A stretch of 64,000 nucleotides of DNA from Thunnus maccoyii. Lineage: Eukaryota > Chordata > Actinopteri > Scombriformes > Scombridae. The notes under the pieces are model-generated. The model had not been told where the DNA came from, searched no databases, and saw only the letters and a list, made by a program, of their open reading frames with translations. Shown in pieces: positions 26,501 through 38,515 of the stretch. The position numbers were made by a program, and so were the translations under genes. Position 1 is the first letter of the stretch. Every line of letters begins with the position of its first letter. The DNA lies in the NCBI RefSeq assembly GCF_910596095.1, contig NC_056538.1:7930001-7994000 (forward strand). Direction: 5' to 3'.

Positions 26501-29067
26501 ATTGGGGAGTACTTCTAGGTACTGAATGCTTCTTGGAAATATTTCATTACATGTAAATACTTTGACCTTTTTGTTACTTGCATTCTTGGAAAGTGTTGTA
26601 ACATGATTCATGAAATTCTAAAAATGTTACACAACTCTTGCTTACAAATCCTCTCAAGAATTTACAGGGTGAAGTTCAGACTAAAAGCTCCAAACTGTAA
26701 TATGGAGGGAAAAAAAGTTCCAATAAAATTCTACATTTCTCTCCTGCAGGTTCTGTGGAAACGTAGCGCCACCAACAGTCAACACAAACAGCAGCACGGT
26801 GTGGGTCACCTTCCGATCTGATGGCAGCATTGCAGGCAGCGGCTTCACAGCACAGTACAAGGCCATCCTGCCTGGACACAGTCAGTAATGTGTGTGTGTG
26901 TGTGTGTGTAACTGCATGTGATATACATGAATACTTTTTCTAATGCTCATTTGCATCTATGTGCATATGTTCTCTCAGAGAGCTGCTCCAGAGAAGAGTT
27001 CATGTGTGACAGTGGTCGCTGTCTGCTGCCTGTGTCTGTGTGTGACGGTCATCCAAACTGCCAAGACCAAACAGACGAGGCGAACTGCAGCCATAAAAAC
27101 AAGGGTGAGAACATGCAAACTAAGTTAGAAACATACTATAGAGAAAAGTTACACACTTTTTTTTAAAAGCCCTAGTTGCTTCTGTTTTTTCACAGAATGT
27201 GGTGGGCAGAAGAGCGGGCCGTATGGTTACCTGGCAAGTCCAAACCACCCCAGGCCTTATCCTCACCAGCAGGTACATTCACTGCCAAACACACTCCAAA
27301 CTGGCTATTACAGGACTGATAAACTTGTGTTTTTCACTAATCTTGGGTTCCCCTGTTTGCCATCAGTTGTGTATATGGTACATATCTGTTGACGAGGGTC
27401 ACTTCATCACACTGAGCTTCAGAAACTTCAGTCTGGAGACTCAGGATGTGTGTGAGTTTGACTATGTGGAGGTGCACGACAGCGTCGACACTGGAGCTGG
27501 TCGAGTTCTGGGAAGGTGAGACATATCGAAGTCTTCATTTTTTTTTGCATGTCAAATGTTTAGTTAGATTCCTACCCTGCTATTACAGCTTCAACTGCCT
27601 GGACAGTAACTGTAGCTTCAGTTATCCTTTCGTTGCTGTTTAAATCCTGTATGATAAGAATAAACAAGGGTAAATGTGTCTTCCTTTATGTAAGTTATAT
27701 AACCACAATGTTCTGAAGCCCCTTTTGTTTGCTTTGCCTTTGTCTCAGGTTTTGTGGTACCAGCTTCCCACCAGACCTGACCTCCTCTGGCCCCCACATG
27801 ACTGTGGTGTTTGTGGCTGATGAGGGAGTGGCCGACAGCGGCTTCAACGCAACATATCAGGCTGTGTCTCTACTGGATAGTGAGTTCTTGCTTTTGTTAA
27901 GCTAATTCATTCAGTTCAGTTCATTTATCCATTGCCTCTGATCTTCCTGTATTCCCTTTTCTTCTCCTTTCTTTGATGCCTTTTCCTTCCTCAAATGAAA
28001 TGACCTCATTTGACCATATTTCTTCTCCTTACTTCCTTTTGCTCTATATGACCTACATTTATTCTCCAAAAACTGGGAGCAGCTGTTAACGCCATGCTTC
28101 TTCCTTTGCTCTTCACATAGTCTCTTTTTGCTTTCTATAACCGACTCCTGTGTTTGTTTTTTCAAGGGACATGTGGTCCTAGCCAGTTTGCATGCAGTAC
28201 AGGAGAGTGTCTTCAGCCGCAGTGGTTGTGTGATGGATGGAACGACTGCTCTGATGGAGCAGATGAGCAGGGCTGCGGCAACTCCACCTACCCTCCTTTC
28301 AGTGAGTCCATGCTATCTCTGACCCCAATCAGAGGGCTGCTAGACTGTCACAGATACAGCGGTGTTTGTTTCCAGCACCACTGAGAAGAAAATGCAAGAA
28401 GTTTGGCTGTTGAAATCACCCATAAAATAAAAAACAAACCCTATCAGAATTAAAACTCAAAGAAACTAAATGTTAAGGCCTTGACTTTATAGATAAGTGT
28501 AAAATAAGAACAGGAATGATTTCCTTTCTCCATGCCGCCAGCTTCATCATGCGAGTTCATAGAGGTAGAGATGTGTCAGGGCCTCAGCTACAACCTCACC
28601 TCCTTCCCCAACATCTGGCTGTCCATTGCTGATCAAAGAGAAGCTGCCACACTCCTACAACAGTATCGGGTAAGAGCTACTTTCATAACCTACCTTTTAT
28701 TTCATGTTACTGATCTGCCATCTTTAAAAATTGGGCCTCTTGGAAGCACAAACACACACAATCAAAGAATGAACTGACCGCTGTAGCTTCTTCAACAGCT
28801 GTACAGCAGTTTCAACCCACACACTTAACCTTCTCGTCCAAGGTGTTGATGGAGCTGGCATGCTTCGAGCCCCTGCGGAAGCTGGTGTGCGGGATGTTCC
28901 TGCCCCAGTGCAGCCCTCACGGTGGCGTCCTCCAGCCCTGCCGTTCAGTCTGCTCCTCAGCCGAGCAGCAATGCAGCCAAGCCCTGGACCTCTTCTCCTT
29001 CAGCTGGCCCTTCAACTGCCACCTCCTGCCTGACTCACAGGACCCCATGGAGTGCTCACTGCCTTGA
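23506..29067 (+). CDS. mfrp: membrane frizzled-related protein (MFRP)
   Basis: Type II membrane protein; in mammals it is needed for retinal pigment epithelium function and eye axial length. Thirteen exons join in phase: 23506-23559, 24421-24529, 25175-25312, 25495-25656, 25802-26021, 26750-26880, 26979-27104, 27196-27272, 27367-27515, 27749-27879, 28167-28301, 28542-28669 and 28843-29067. They give 594 residues (human about 579). The short cytoplasmic tail contains [13 protein letters not shown]. One transmembrane helix ([20 protein letters not shown]) is at about 74-98. Then come a CUB domain (about 155-271), an LDLa repeat ([16 protein letters not shown]), a second CUB (about 315-432), a second LDLa ([16 protein letters not shown]), and a Frizzled cysteine-rich domain (about 478-594) ending MECSLP. 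The complete domain order leaves little doubt. The mammalian bicistronic partner C1QTNF5 is not found downstream. Confidence 0.95.
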
Positions 29068-30456
29068 TGCCTCAACATCAACAATGCCTTAACGTTACCG
29101 CTGTGTTGTTAGTGAGAGATCATATCATATCATACCTGGTCTGCTCCAAAACAGACATCTGGCACCAGATGGAGTGTTTGAGGACTGAAAGGCCTGAACT
29201 TCAAAGAACTGGAGACCAGGCCAGTTTTTCACAGCAGGTCCACAGCATTAAAGAGTTGTGTTGTAGCAAGCAGACTGACTTCCAGCAAAATTGCAACCCT
29301 CAACACACTGCTGCCTGTGGAGCTTGTAACATAGAATATTATGGCATCGTAGCAATTTTTAAAGAAGGCTGACACTGTGGCCACAGCTGACGATTACAGG
29401 ATCGTGGCTAATGTCAAAATGTAGTGCTACAGTAGCACAAGTGGAGAAGAGTGATAAGGTCAATAAACAACATCTGTTGAACAGTGTTTTCTAACTAAAA
29501 TTTTTATTAGTTACAAAGTTAGTCTTGCTTTAAAGAAGCCATAAAGGAGATGAAAATTAGTTTTTATCTTATTTAGATACCAACTAAGCTAAAAAAAAAA
29601 GTTCTCAATCTCCAATAGGAATCACGCTGTTTTGCTGTAAATTGTCTTTTTTGCACTATTTATTGCTTTGACGTCAATTGTAAAAAACAGATCATCTATG
29701 AAGAGTGAATGATACAGTCAGAGTACAATTAAAACCATCGTCATTGCATTGTTCTTCAACACACCACATCATGATGTGCTAATATCATTTCAGTGTTTAT
29801 AACAGTCCAGATTTGCTCTAGGGTGAGGTAAAATGAGATACAGGCAGAAGTTGAATCATAGTGGAAATAATGACCTGTTATAGATTTTCTTCGCCGAGTC
29901 GACATGATAACAAACACAAGCCTCATGTTCAGTTCATATGGCAAAAGTTATCTCAGTGACGCATTGATTTAACTTGTTAAAATGCATTTAATTGGTAACT
30001 GCTGGTACAGAAGATCTGAAGCTGAATTAAAGCAGGATTTGTAACAATTAAAAAAAATAAAGGAAGTCTGTAGTCTTCATACTAAAGGTGTTCAGGTAGG
30101 AATTCAGGTGTATTAAAATACTGTTTTTGCTTCTTACATGTTCTACAAATCAAATTACTGTTTTATCTCCGACATCAACACAGCTGGCCACCGTCTTTAT
30201 ACACCTGATCTATTCAACAAAGATTCTTATACCCCCGAGGTTCAGAAAGTGCGTAAATGAGAACAGTCTCCTCCTTACTGTGAAATTCCCAGGAAGGAAA
30301 TAAATGTAACTTTATGAATGAGAATGGGTGAATAAAAATCTGTTTTGTATTCACTCTGATTCCTGACATGCTTTTGCTACACAAAGGTTGATTGCACATT
30401 TGTCCTGATCAAATCTTGATGGGTGTGCTTTAGCAGAGCTGTGATCGAGGCAGTCG
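29068..30456. other. convergent intergenic region, mfrp and nudt8 3' ends
   Basis: It contains the mfrp 3' untranslated region, with a candidate AATAAA at about 29461 in AAGGTCAATAAACAAC. The nudt8 3' untranslated region enters from the right; no clear polyadenylation signal was picked for it. A segment at about 29367-29403 resembles one in mfrp intron 1 (about 23966-24000), around CACTGTGGCCACA. Otherwise nothing was recognised. Confidence 0.4.
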
Positions 30457-32622
30457 CTACGACGGGACAATAAGCTTAAGGGTCTGGTCCAGGGCCACGG
30501 CTGTCAGGCCCCACACTCGATGCTTCCCATTACGAAACACAGGGAGTGTGTATCCGTACTTGTCACCGGTGCGGAAGTGTGTGTAGCCACGGTTGTGAGG
30601 GTTGCACAAGTGGGACAAGGACAATGTGAAGATCTCCTCGACCTGAGAAACAAACACATAAAGAGAGATCATGTTACAACTTTGGTCGTCAACCTGAAAA
30701 GAGGCGTGTTTTTATGTTACTGTTACTCGTCTATTTATTTGTATTTTTTATGTTGCTAGACAGAAAAGATGTCAGAGAAGAAACGGAGAGACGATAAAAG
30801 CCGTAGGCTAAATTGTCTGGATGTGACATCATAACCCCAGAAAAAAGACATTTTTTTAGATCTAATATGGAAAAATACACTGACATAAACTGTATAAAAC
30901 ATGACTTAATAAATACATGAATCACTACCATGTCCAAAATGAAAACTTCCAGTCATTTACACAAGTGGAAACCTGCTCATTTGGAGTAGATATAAAATGT
31001 AGGACAACTGTACCTCTCCAGGGTTTGGTTTGAAGGACAACTCTTCTAAAGGACCTAGGTTAGCCAGAACAGGAGCAATCATCATCCCTGACTGGAGAGA
31101 GAGATGAAAGATACAGACAGCGGCAGAATCAGATACAGACTTACTATCAAAATAATGAGATTAGCAAAAACAGCTTAGACAAGTGATAGAATTGACTGCT
31201 TAGCCTTGTTTTCATTTTGTTTTGTGTACAAGTGATTTACATGACCTATAAAACAATTTACTGTTTATTTCTTTATCATGGGTGTAGACTTCACTATGGC
31301 CTAACTTTATGACAAATCATTGAGGATTTGTGGCCATATGTGACTCAGCACCACAGTTTTACAATTTCTGCCAAAAAAATCATTAACAATAAAAATTCCA
31401 TCCTGAAATCATTTCATAAATTTAGACCAAGTGGTGAATGAAGGGAGTTTGGAGTGAAAACAGCTCACCCATTCACCACATGGCCTCAACTCTTCAGAAC
31501 AGTTCTCACTCACCATGTCTCTGAGAGGCTTCAAGACACCCCAGACCCGATCTGTTGCCACATTAACACCCAGCTCCTCCTGGGCTTCCCTCAGTGCAGT
31601 GACCACAACATCTCTGTCTGATGGATCACTCTTCCCTCCTGCAAAGCTACACAAATGTAGAATTGAGGACACATACAGTACCCTACTGAGCATTTTATAC
31701 ACAATGTAGCTTGTTTCCAGGCTTCCACTAACCTGACATCTCCCTTGTGCCTGCCCTTCAGTGTGCTGGAGCGCAGGGTGAAGAGAAATGCTGGCTCCCC
31801 CTCAACAGAGCAGAGAGAGACCAGAACAGACGCCCATTTCCCCTGGTTCTTTCCCTGACTCTGACTTGCCCCTTTTCTCCCCTTTTCCACTTCGTAGAGC
31901 TTCAAGTTGGGCCCTAGCCTCAGTCGACACCTGTTTTCATTCTCCGGGGATAGACAGCCTCTCCATCCGTCCGCCACATGAGGAGCAGCCTGATGAACAG
32001 CTCTGGTTTGGTGAAAAGAGAGGCTGTAGTGTTGTGGTCTACTGTGAAAGTGGTTCAAAATCCATGGCTTACATGTGGACAAGCTGAGAGGTCTTACAAA
32101 GAGCTGTCTGTAATATAAATGGCTTTGAAGATAAGTACATTGAGTCTTATTGGGGAAACTGTGTGAAGGTTGGCAAATGTTCCAAAGCCTTCTCCAGGGC
32201 TGAAGGCAAGTGGTGTTGGTTAAACAGTCCCGGTAAGTGCTCACAGCTTTGGGATTTTGAGCTAAATCTTCCACTACAGTGCACTTCCAAGGATTAGATG
32301 CTAGTTTGGATTTTCCAGAAGCAGGAACCTGGGGGGGTGGCTGATGGCTGGACAAATTGGCTTTGGATGTGAGATTGTGAAATGAAGCCTCTCTCAGCGT
32401 ATGGTTACCACAGTCCCAGCTAAAAAAAGACAGCTGTGTTGAACAGGATACAGTCTCTGCGGACAATGATGACCCCTCATATCTCCTTTCCTTCAGCTCT
32501 CTTGCAGTATGCCAACCAGCACCAGCATGCTCAGAAAAAGCAGTTAGGTGAGACTCTCTCAATAGCAGCAGTGGCCTTATGGGACAAGACCAGGTCAGGA
32601 TCTGATGACCCCTAATAAACAT
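30457..32622 (-). CDS. nudt8: Nudix hydrolase 8-like (mitochondrial CoA diphosphatase) with long N-terminal extension
   Basis: Four exons join in phase: 32622-31733, 31646-31514, 31091-31014 and 30642-30457, giving 428 residues against about 236 in human NUDT8. The conserved part begins with CLSPENENRC and ASVLVSLCSVEGEPAFLFTL, followed by GRHKGDV|SFAGGKSDPSD and the Nudix box ending ALREAQEELGV (Glu residues bind the metal). C-terminal GYTHFRTGDKYGYTLPVF and RVWGLTAVALDQTLKLI match the human protein. NUDT8 hydrolyses CoA and derivatives in mitochondria. The first 890-base exon is open throughout and starts MFIRGHQILTWSCPIRPLLL, which could be a mitochondrial targeting sequence, but about 200 residues before the conserved core have no recognised domain. 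No internal Met closer to the core offers an obvious alternative. The start is therefore less certain than the rest. Confidence 0.87.
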
Positions 32623-34129
32623 CCTTCAAAAAGAAAAGTAATAAAAGCATCAGTCAATGAGGCTCATTGTGCTCATCAAATAATTACATCAACATGAGAT
32701 TGCATGAAGTTCAGTATATCTCACAGCTAAGGTAAAGCTTAAATACCACACATCTCCACTTGTGGAGGAGGAGTGATTACGTCCTGGTGAGTAGACTAGT
32801 TTGGGCTCTTGAGACCGGCTGATCTGTGCTCAGAGATTTACCCAAACTTAACAACAATCACTATAATACTTCAATGTTACATTTAACGACTGCTCAGGAG
32901 GTGTTACGGTCTCGGAAAACTGTCTCAGAGCCTGCAAAGTTCGGCTGTTAGTGCATTAAGTTACATGAATATAACGTTAGTTTAGTTAACGTTATCTGTC
33001 TGCAGACAAACTTTGGCGTACCGGCTACAGCTGCTAGTTAACAGTTAGCTGACTTGTGTTGGCTGCGTTAATAATATCAAAAAAATATCACATAAAGGTA
33101 AAGTTTGAGGTTTGTGGCTTCTTTACTACTAACTGGAGCTATCAGAAGATGGTTGACAGGTCGTCAACATCTCTCTTAAAAGTCAGCTGTCGAAGTGTAA
33201 GCACGTTAACTATCCGGCTAACACATTAGCATAAAACTGACTGAATACAAAGCTAATGTCATTCGTATCCTAATGGTGACATTTAAATTTGGTTAAAAGC
33301 TAGGATCCGACATGTCCTGCACGAAGTCAGGAAACACGCCACTGACCCAGTTTTGAAAGCAAAATGTCATTTGAAGGCGGAAAACATTCACCTTGAAAGT
33401 TGAATCCACATCTGCTAGCCTCTCGTCCAGCTAGCCGGCTGCCACTAGTCAATATGGCGCAGAGTAGCGTCATACACGTCACTGTTGCCCTCACTGCGCT
33501 GTGATGATGACAAATGTTTTTTCAAACAATTTTTCTATTTAGCTGTATGTAATGCTAATAAACAGAGGGTGGGGTGAGACTGGATGTTTGCATTACTTAA
33601 TGATGAAATGTTTGGGAAAACCCCACATTGTTCTTACTTTACATCGCCAGTCACATCTTCAGAGGTGGAAAAACCAGTCTATCCTCTTTGGACCCTGCAT
33701 TAGTTAACTAGGCCTGTTTACTTTGGTAGGAAAACATTGATTACAGTTAGTTTCTAAGGAGCCTCACATCACAGTCAAACTCCAAACATTATATGATTAC
33801 ACTTATGATTAGATTATTAGTTCATTTTACAGTGACATATAAGTTGACATTATTTCATGAGGCTGACCATTTCTGATTTGACTGACAAGTACCTCTGACA
33901 TAAAGAGAGAGAAACTCCTCATAACCTGTTTGACCAGCCCCACCAGGTTGCTTCAGTTTTTAAGCAGCATGTGATTCACGAAACCTGGCATTTGAAATTT
34001 GCCATCTACGTGTGCCTTTCCTATTTCTGTAGCCTACTTGAACAGGGAGCCTTGTGGTTATCCATACATACATCTGGGTCTCACCTCTGGGAAAACTAAT
34101 CCACCTTCCTACCCTCAACCCAGCATCAT
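32623..34129. promoter_or_regulatory. divergent intergenic region, nudt8 and TRIM promoters
   Basis: A CAATATGGCGCAG stretch at about 33451-33463 resembles a YY1 site, common in promoters of mitochondrial-protein genes, and may mark the nudt8 start. The region around 33300-33500 is the most CpG-rich part. The TRIM promoter should lie in 33500-34100; no TATA box was assigned. Confidence 0.35.
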
Positions 34130-37100
34130 ATGGCTTCCGCCTGGTCAGAAGAGGAGACTTTTGTCTGCCCAGTGTGCCTGGACACCCTAAAGGACCCAGC
34201 CACTTTACTCTGTGGACACTCGTACTGCTTGGTTTGTATCCAGAGCCACTGGGACAAGGAAGACAGCAATGGCCAGTACAGCTGCCCCCAGTGTAGGCAG
34301 GTCTTCGACCCTCGACCCTCGCTGGCCAAGAGCACTGTGCTAGCGGAAGCTATGGAGAAACTGAGAACCAACAGCCTCAAGCAAAGCCCCTCCACAGCTG
34401 TCTCCTCTGCCCCACCATCAATGCCTGTTTACCTAGAGGTCCTACCAGATACAGGACCACGACAGGGCAGCATGTACCCTCAGCTTCCCGCAGTGGCCCC
34501 CAGACCCTGCCCTCATCACAACCAACCCCTGGACCTGTTTTGCCAAGATGACAAGGAGTGTGTGTGTGAGGTATGCTGCCAGAATGGACACAAGGGACAT
34601 CGTGTAGCCAAACCACAGGAGGAGAGACGAGAGAGACAGGTATGTAATATATTATTATTAATATTATCAGTGCTTTTCAGTAAGTCTTGGTGTACAGGAC
34701 TCTGAGGTAGGGGAATCAAAAACTGTGTTGTCACAAGTGTGGCATTTACAAAATGCAGCTTAACTTGAAGTACTTGTAAAACAGCTAACAGTCTGTGTAT
34801 ACCTCACACATCTGTTGAAGTGTCCTCCCTTCTCTTTAAGATGATTTTCTGAAGTAACATCACAAATAACTAAGTACAATGTCTATGTCTGGGGCCATTA
34901 CTGCCCCATAGTGTGTGTAGTGTCAGTTTTTAAATGTAACACTGGATGGTGTGTGTTTGTGTCTAGAAAGAGCTTGTTCAGATGCAGGCAGAAGTACAGA
35001 GGAGAGTCCAGGAGACTGAGAAAAAGCTTAAAGAGCTCCCACATTTTGCTCGTCAACACAAGGTAAGGAACAATTATGATTGTTTGGTGTAGAAATTTTG
35101 GTCACTATCTCTAAAACTTGTCGTTCTGCTTATGACAAACGTTACATTCTTTGTAACCTCTTTTCATTATTTCCTTATCCCTCGTTATCTCTTTCCAGGC
35201 CTTGGTTCAGGCTCTGGAGCAAGAGAGCACTGATTTATTTTCTGAGCTGGTCAAGAATGTGAATTATACGGGCATCCAGGTTGGTGAGCTTCTCAGCACC
35301 CATGAGACCTCCTTAGGCAGCAAGATTGAGGGGCAGATCCACAGACTGGAGCAGGAGGTGGTACAGCTCCGCTGGAAGAGTGAAGAGCTGAGCAGACTGG
35401 CTGATATGCAGGACCACATCTGCTTCTTGAAGGTACTGAGTGTGAAGCAGGGTGTTCTAGGAAAAAGCTTTAAATCACATTTAGCTACATTAGTAATAGA
35501 TAATATTCACCGCCAGTAAAATAGGGAATGCAGTTTTTTAATTTCGTGTTATTTGGTCTCAAGAATTTCCTCATCATGGAGCCACTGGGTAAGACTGGTG
35601 CTACAGGAGAGTTGATACTGACTGAGGACTCAGTGGTGGCCTCCATTCGTTCAACCATGAAAGAACTACAAGAGTCAGTACAGGACCTCTGCAAAGCCAG
35701 CCTGGACAAGATCATCACATTAGGTCAGTATTTCTCTTCTTTTTTCTTTTCTATTCTTTTCCTTTCCTTTCCTGTCTTTTCTCCTCTTCAGACAGTCAAA
35801 ACCTTCCCTCTGCTCTGTAGTGAATGACGACCCCGTGGCTTCAACACCCAATGGTGCTGCAGCAGTAGCAGCAGACACTACAGCAGCTGATAAACATGGT
35901 CAGGCCACCACACAAAACTCAGGTACGGTAACTTCCAGTCAGCTTCTTCAATATAAGCACAAGAATAAGTTCAAACTGAGAGGCACGTTTGTTTTGACCG
36001 TTGGGTATATACTAAAGGGACACTTTGAGATGTGTTCTTACAACTTACCCACTCTTTTCTGTAGTGTATGAGATGACAACAAACCCTCCACCTTTACCCC
36101 CACCGCGACCTCAACGTAAGTGACCTTGCAATTTCATACAGTTTGTGGCTTATAAAACAAATGCTCTGGAATGTGTGGCCTCCTCGTGGCGGTCAGAAAG
36201 TCCCTGAGTTAATATTTTGCTTCATCTGGTCATTCTTTTTTACCCACAGGGCATGAAGATTCAACCAAATCTTCACATCTACTTCCAGCATGTCCTCTAG
36301 GTAAGAATAAGAAAGCCTGGGACTGTACATGAAAACAGTTTCACTGTTCTTTTAGTTTATCTTTTCTCTTTCTTGTCTGTCTCGCCATTTCTCTGGACAT
36401 GAAGCTTCAGCACCCCCTCCACCATTCCCTCCTCCTCAGCCTCAAGGTAAATACTAAAGCACTGAAAACTGCCTGTACATATCAACTTCAAGTTCTCATT
36501 GTAGAAGTAGAAAGTGTGACGTGGAGGACTTCTAATGCCTGATTTAAGTCTCATGGGCAATGCTTTTTATAAGGCTGTGCACAAATCCTGTCTCCCTCTG
36601 CAGGAGTCAAAACCCAAAGTGGGCCCTAATTATAACCATATCAATTTTTAACCTAAAGCATTTGTCTGACAACCTGAAAGGCTGAGCTCAGGCCTAAATG
36701 TCATTTGTCCTAACTATTTTTTACCAGTGCAGCGTTGTATCCATTTTTGTACTTTGCTCCTAGCACCTCCTGTGTCAACAGTGGGACTTGTGAATCCAGA
36801 GCCAAAGACTAGAGGAGAGATGCTGAAATGTGAGTTCATTATACTCCATGATATGAAAAAGAATATACTGTAGATCACAGTGTCAAAGCCTTCAGGGATG
36901 CTTAACTAAAATGCATCTTCTGCCTTCAGTTCGCTTTGAACCCACCTTGGACCCCAACACGGTGTATCGCCATGTGCTGCTGTCAGATGGAGGTCATAAG
37001 GCCACGATGCAGGCTGAGAACCTGAAACCAACAGACCACCCTGAACGCTTCCTTTTCTGGAGACAGGTTCTCTGCAGAGAGCCGCTGGCAGGGAGCCCTT

Positions 37101-38515
37101 ACTACTGGGAGGTGGAGTGGACTGGACAGAAGGTGACGTCAGTCAGGCATCAGTGGGGAAATGGGAGCTTTCAGTTAGGCATATGTTTCATACAATGGAA
37201 AGCATTTCTAATGGCAAGAATTTTATGTGAAAATGTATTAACAAATCAACTTAAAGCGCTAACTTAGACAGCAACTGAGATCTTGGATTCAGGGTCTGTT
37301 GATTGTAGAGCCCCATTTGCCCAAATAAAAACTTAGTAGTGATTATGAAACAGCTCTCCAGCAACTTAAGTTGACAGATTTGAGAGCACAAGAATAAGCA
37401 GTCTGTCCAAAGAAAGCTGCCAATATTATGTTTAATCTGACTGCGAACCTATATAAATTCTTTTTGCTTTTGTTTACAGACTTTCCCCAAAATATTGCCA
37501 TGAAATTTGGTACAGACACTCACAGTTCCCAGATGATGAATCTTAATAACGTTGACAATCCTGATTTTTCCTTTAATGCCATCATATTTATGGTGTTGAG
37601 TGAAATGTCTCAACAACTATTGGATAGATTTCCATGAAATTTGGTACACACATCCATGTTCCCCTCAGGATGAATTATAATAACTTTGGTGATCTCTTAA
37701 CTTTTCATCTAACACCATCATCAGGTCAAAATTTTAATCTGGTTAATGACTAAATACTTGCAAAACTAACCACAGAAGCTTCAGCTTCAGTACTTTGTGT
37801 CGCTAATCTGCAAATATTAGCATGCTAACATGCTAAACTAATATGGCGAGCACCTGGTTGCATGCTGTTCCATCCAGAAATGTTAGCATGCTGACTTTAA
37901 TATTTAGCTTATAGCATGCCTCAGTCCCTAGCAGAGCTGTAGACTTTTAATCTTGTCTTTAAAATATTTTCCAAAAATAATGAGCCCTGGGAATAAACAT
38001 CAGATGACTTGGGAAAACTTAAACTCAAAGACTCAGATGACATGAGAAAACATGAGGACTGACATCCCTCGAGATGTTTTCTTAGGTATTGAAGATAAAA
38101 TTTTATCTTTAACTAGCATTTGCAGCTACCAGGATTTGCCTCCTGTCCTAATCTAGTTTTCCCTGTCCCCCCCCTGCAGATCACCATCGGCGTGGCCTAC
38201 AAGGAGATGGAACGTAAAGGTGCTGATGACAAAAGCCGTCTGGGCCACAATCCCCTGTCCTGGAGCCTGTACTGGTCCGGTACTGGCTTCTCCTTCTGGC
38301 ATGATGGCCAGGAAAAACTGCTGGGCTCACCCAAGGCACGACGAGTTGGCATCTATCTGGACCAGCATGCAGGGATTCTTGCCTTTTACCGCATTGTCAA
38401 CAACCAGGCTGACCTCATCCATAAGCACCAGACCCAGTTCAATGGACCGCTGTACCCAGGGTTCAGGTTCTGGGCAGGGATAGGGTCTACAGTGACTGTT
38501 TGCCAGTTGGATTGA
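34130..38515 (+). CDS. TRIM-family E3 ubiquitin ligase, RING/B-box/coiled-coil/PRY-SPRY
   Basis: Eleven exons join in phase: 34130-34639, 34967-35062, 35199-35432, 35564-35723, 35821-35922, 36065-36115, 36250-36300, 36405-36446, 36764-36829, 36930-37132 and 38180-38515, giving 616 residues. The C3HC4 RING is at 13-55 (CPVC, CGHSYCLVC, CPQC). A B-box 2 lies at about 122-158 (CPHHNQPLDLFCQ, CEVCCQNGHKGH). Coiled-coil runs from about 165 to 330. A disordered Ala/Thr- and Pro-rich linker (about 334-437) contains PPPLPPPRPQ and PPPPFPPPQPQ. The PRY-SPRY begins FRFEPTLDPNTVYRHV, contains YYWEVEWTG, and ends VTVCQLD. RING and SPRY resemble TRIM65/TRIM25/TRIM16-type proteins, many of which act in antiviral signalling; I cannot fix the orthologue. 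Intron 10 (37133-38179) carries a dispersed repeat. Confidence 0.9.
37470..37915 (+). repeat. dispersed fish repeat in TRIM intron 10
   Basis: It contains TTTCCATGAAATTTGGTACA twice, in slightly different forms, plus TCCCCTCAGGATGAATTATA, TTAGCATGCTAACATGCTAA and similar motifs that I remember as abundant in percomorph genomes. A diverged inverted copy lies at 53680-54160. Class is unknown. Confidence 0.6.

Noticed and set aside
31788-32087. Plus-strand open frame of 99 codons within nudt8 exon 1
   Set aside because: It overlaps the in-phase minus-strand nudt8 exon and has no splice or start support.
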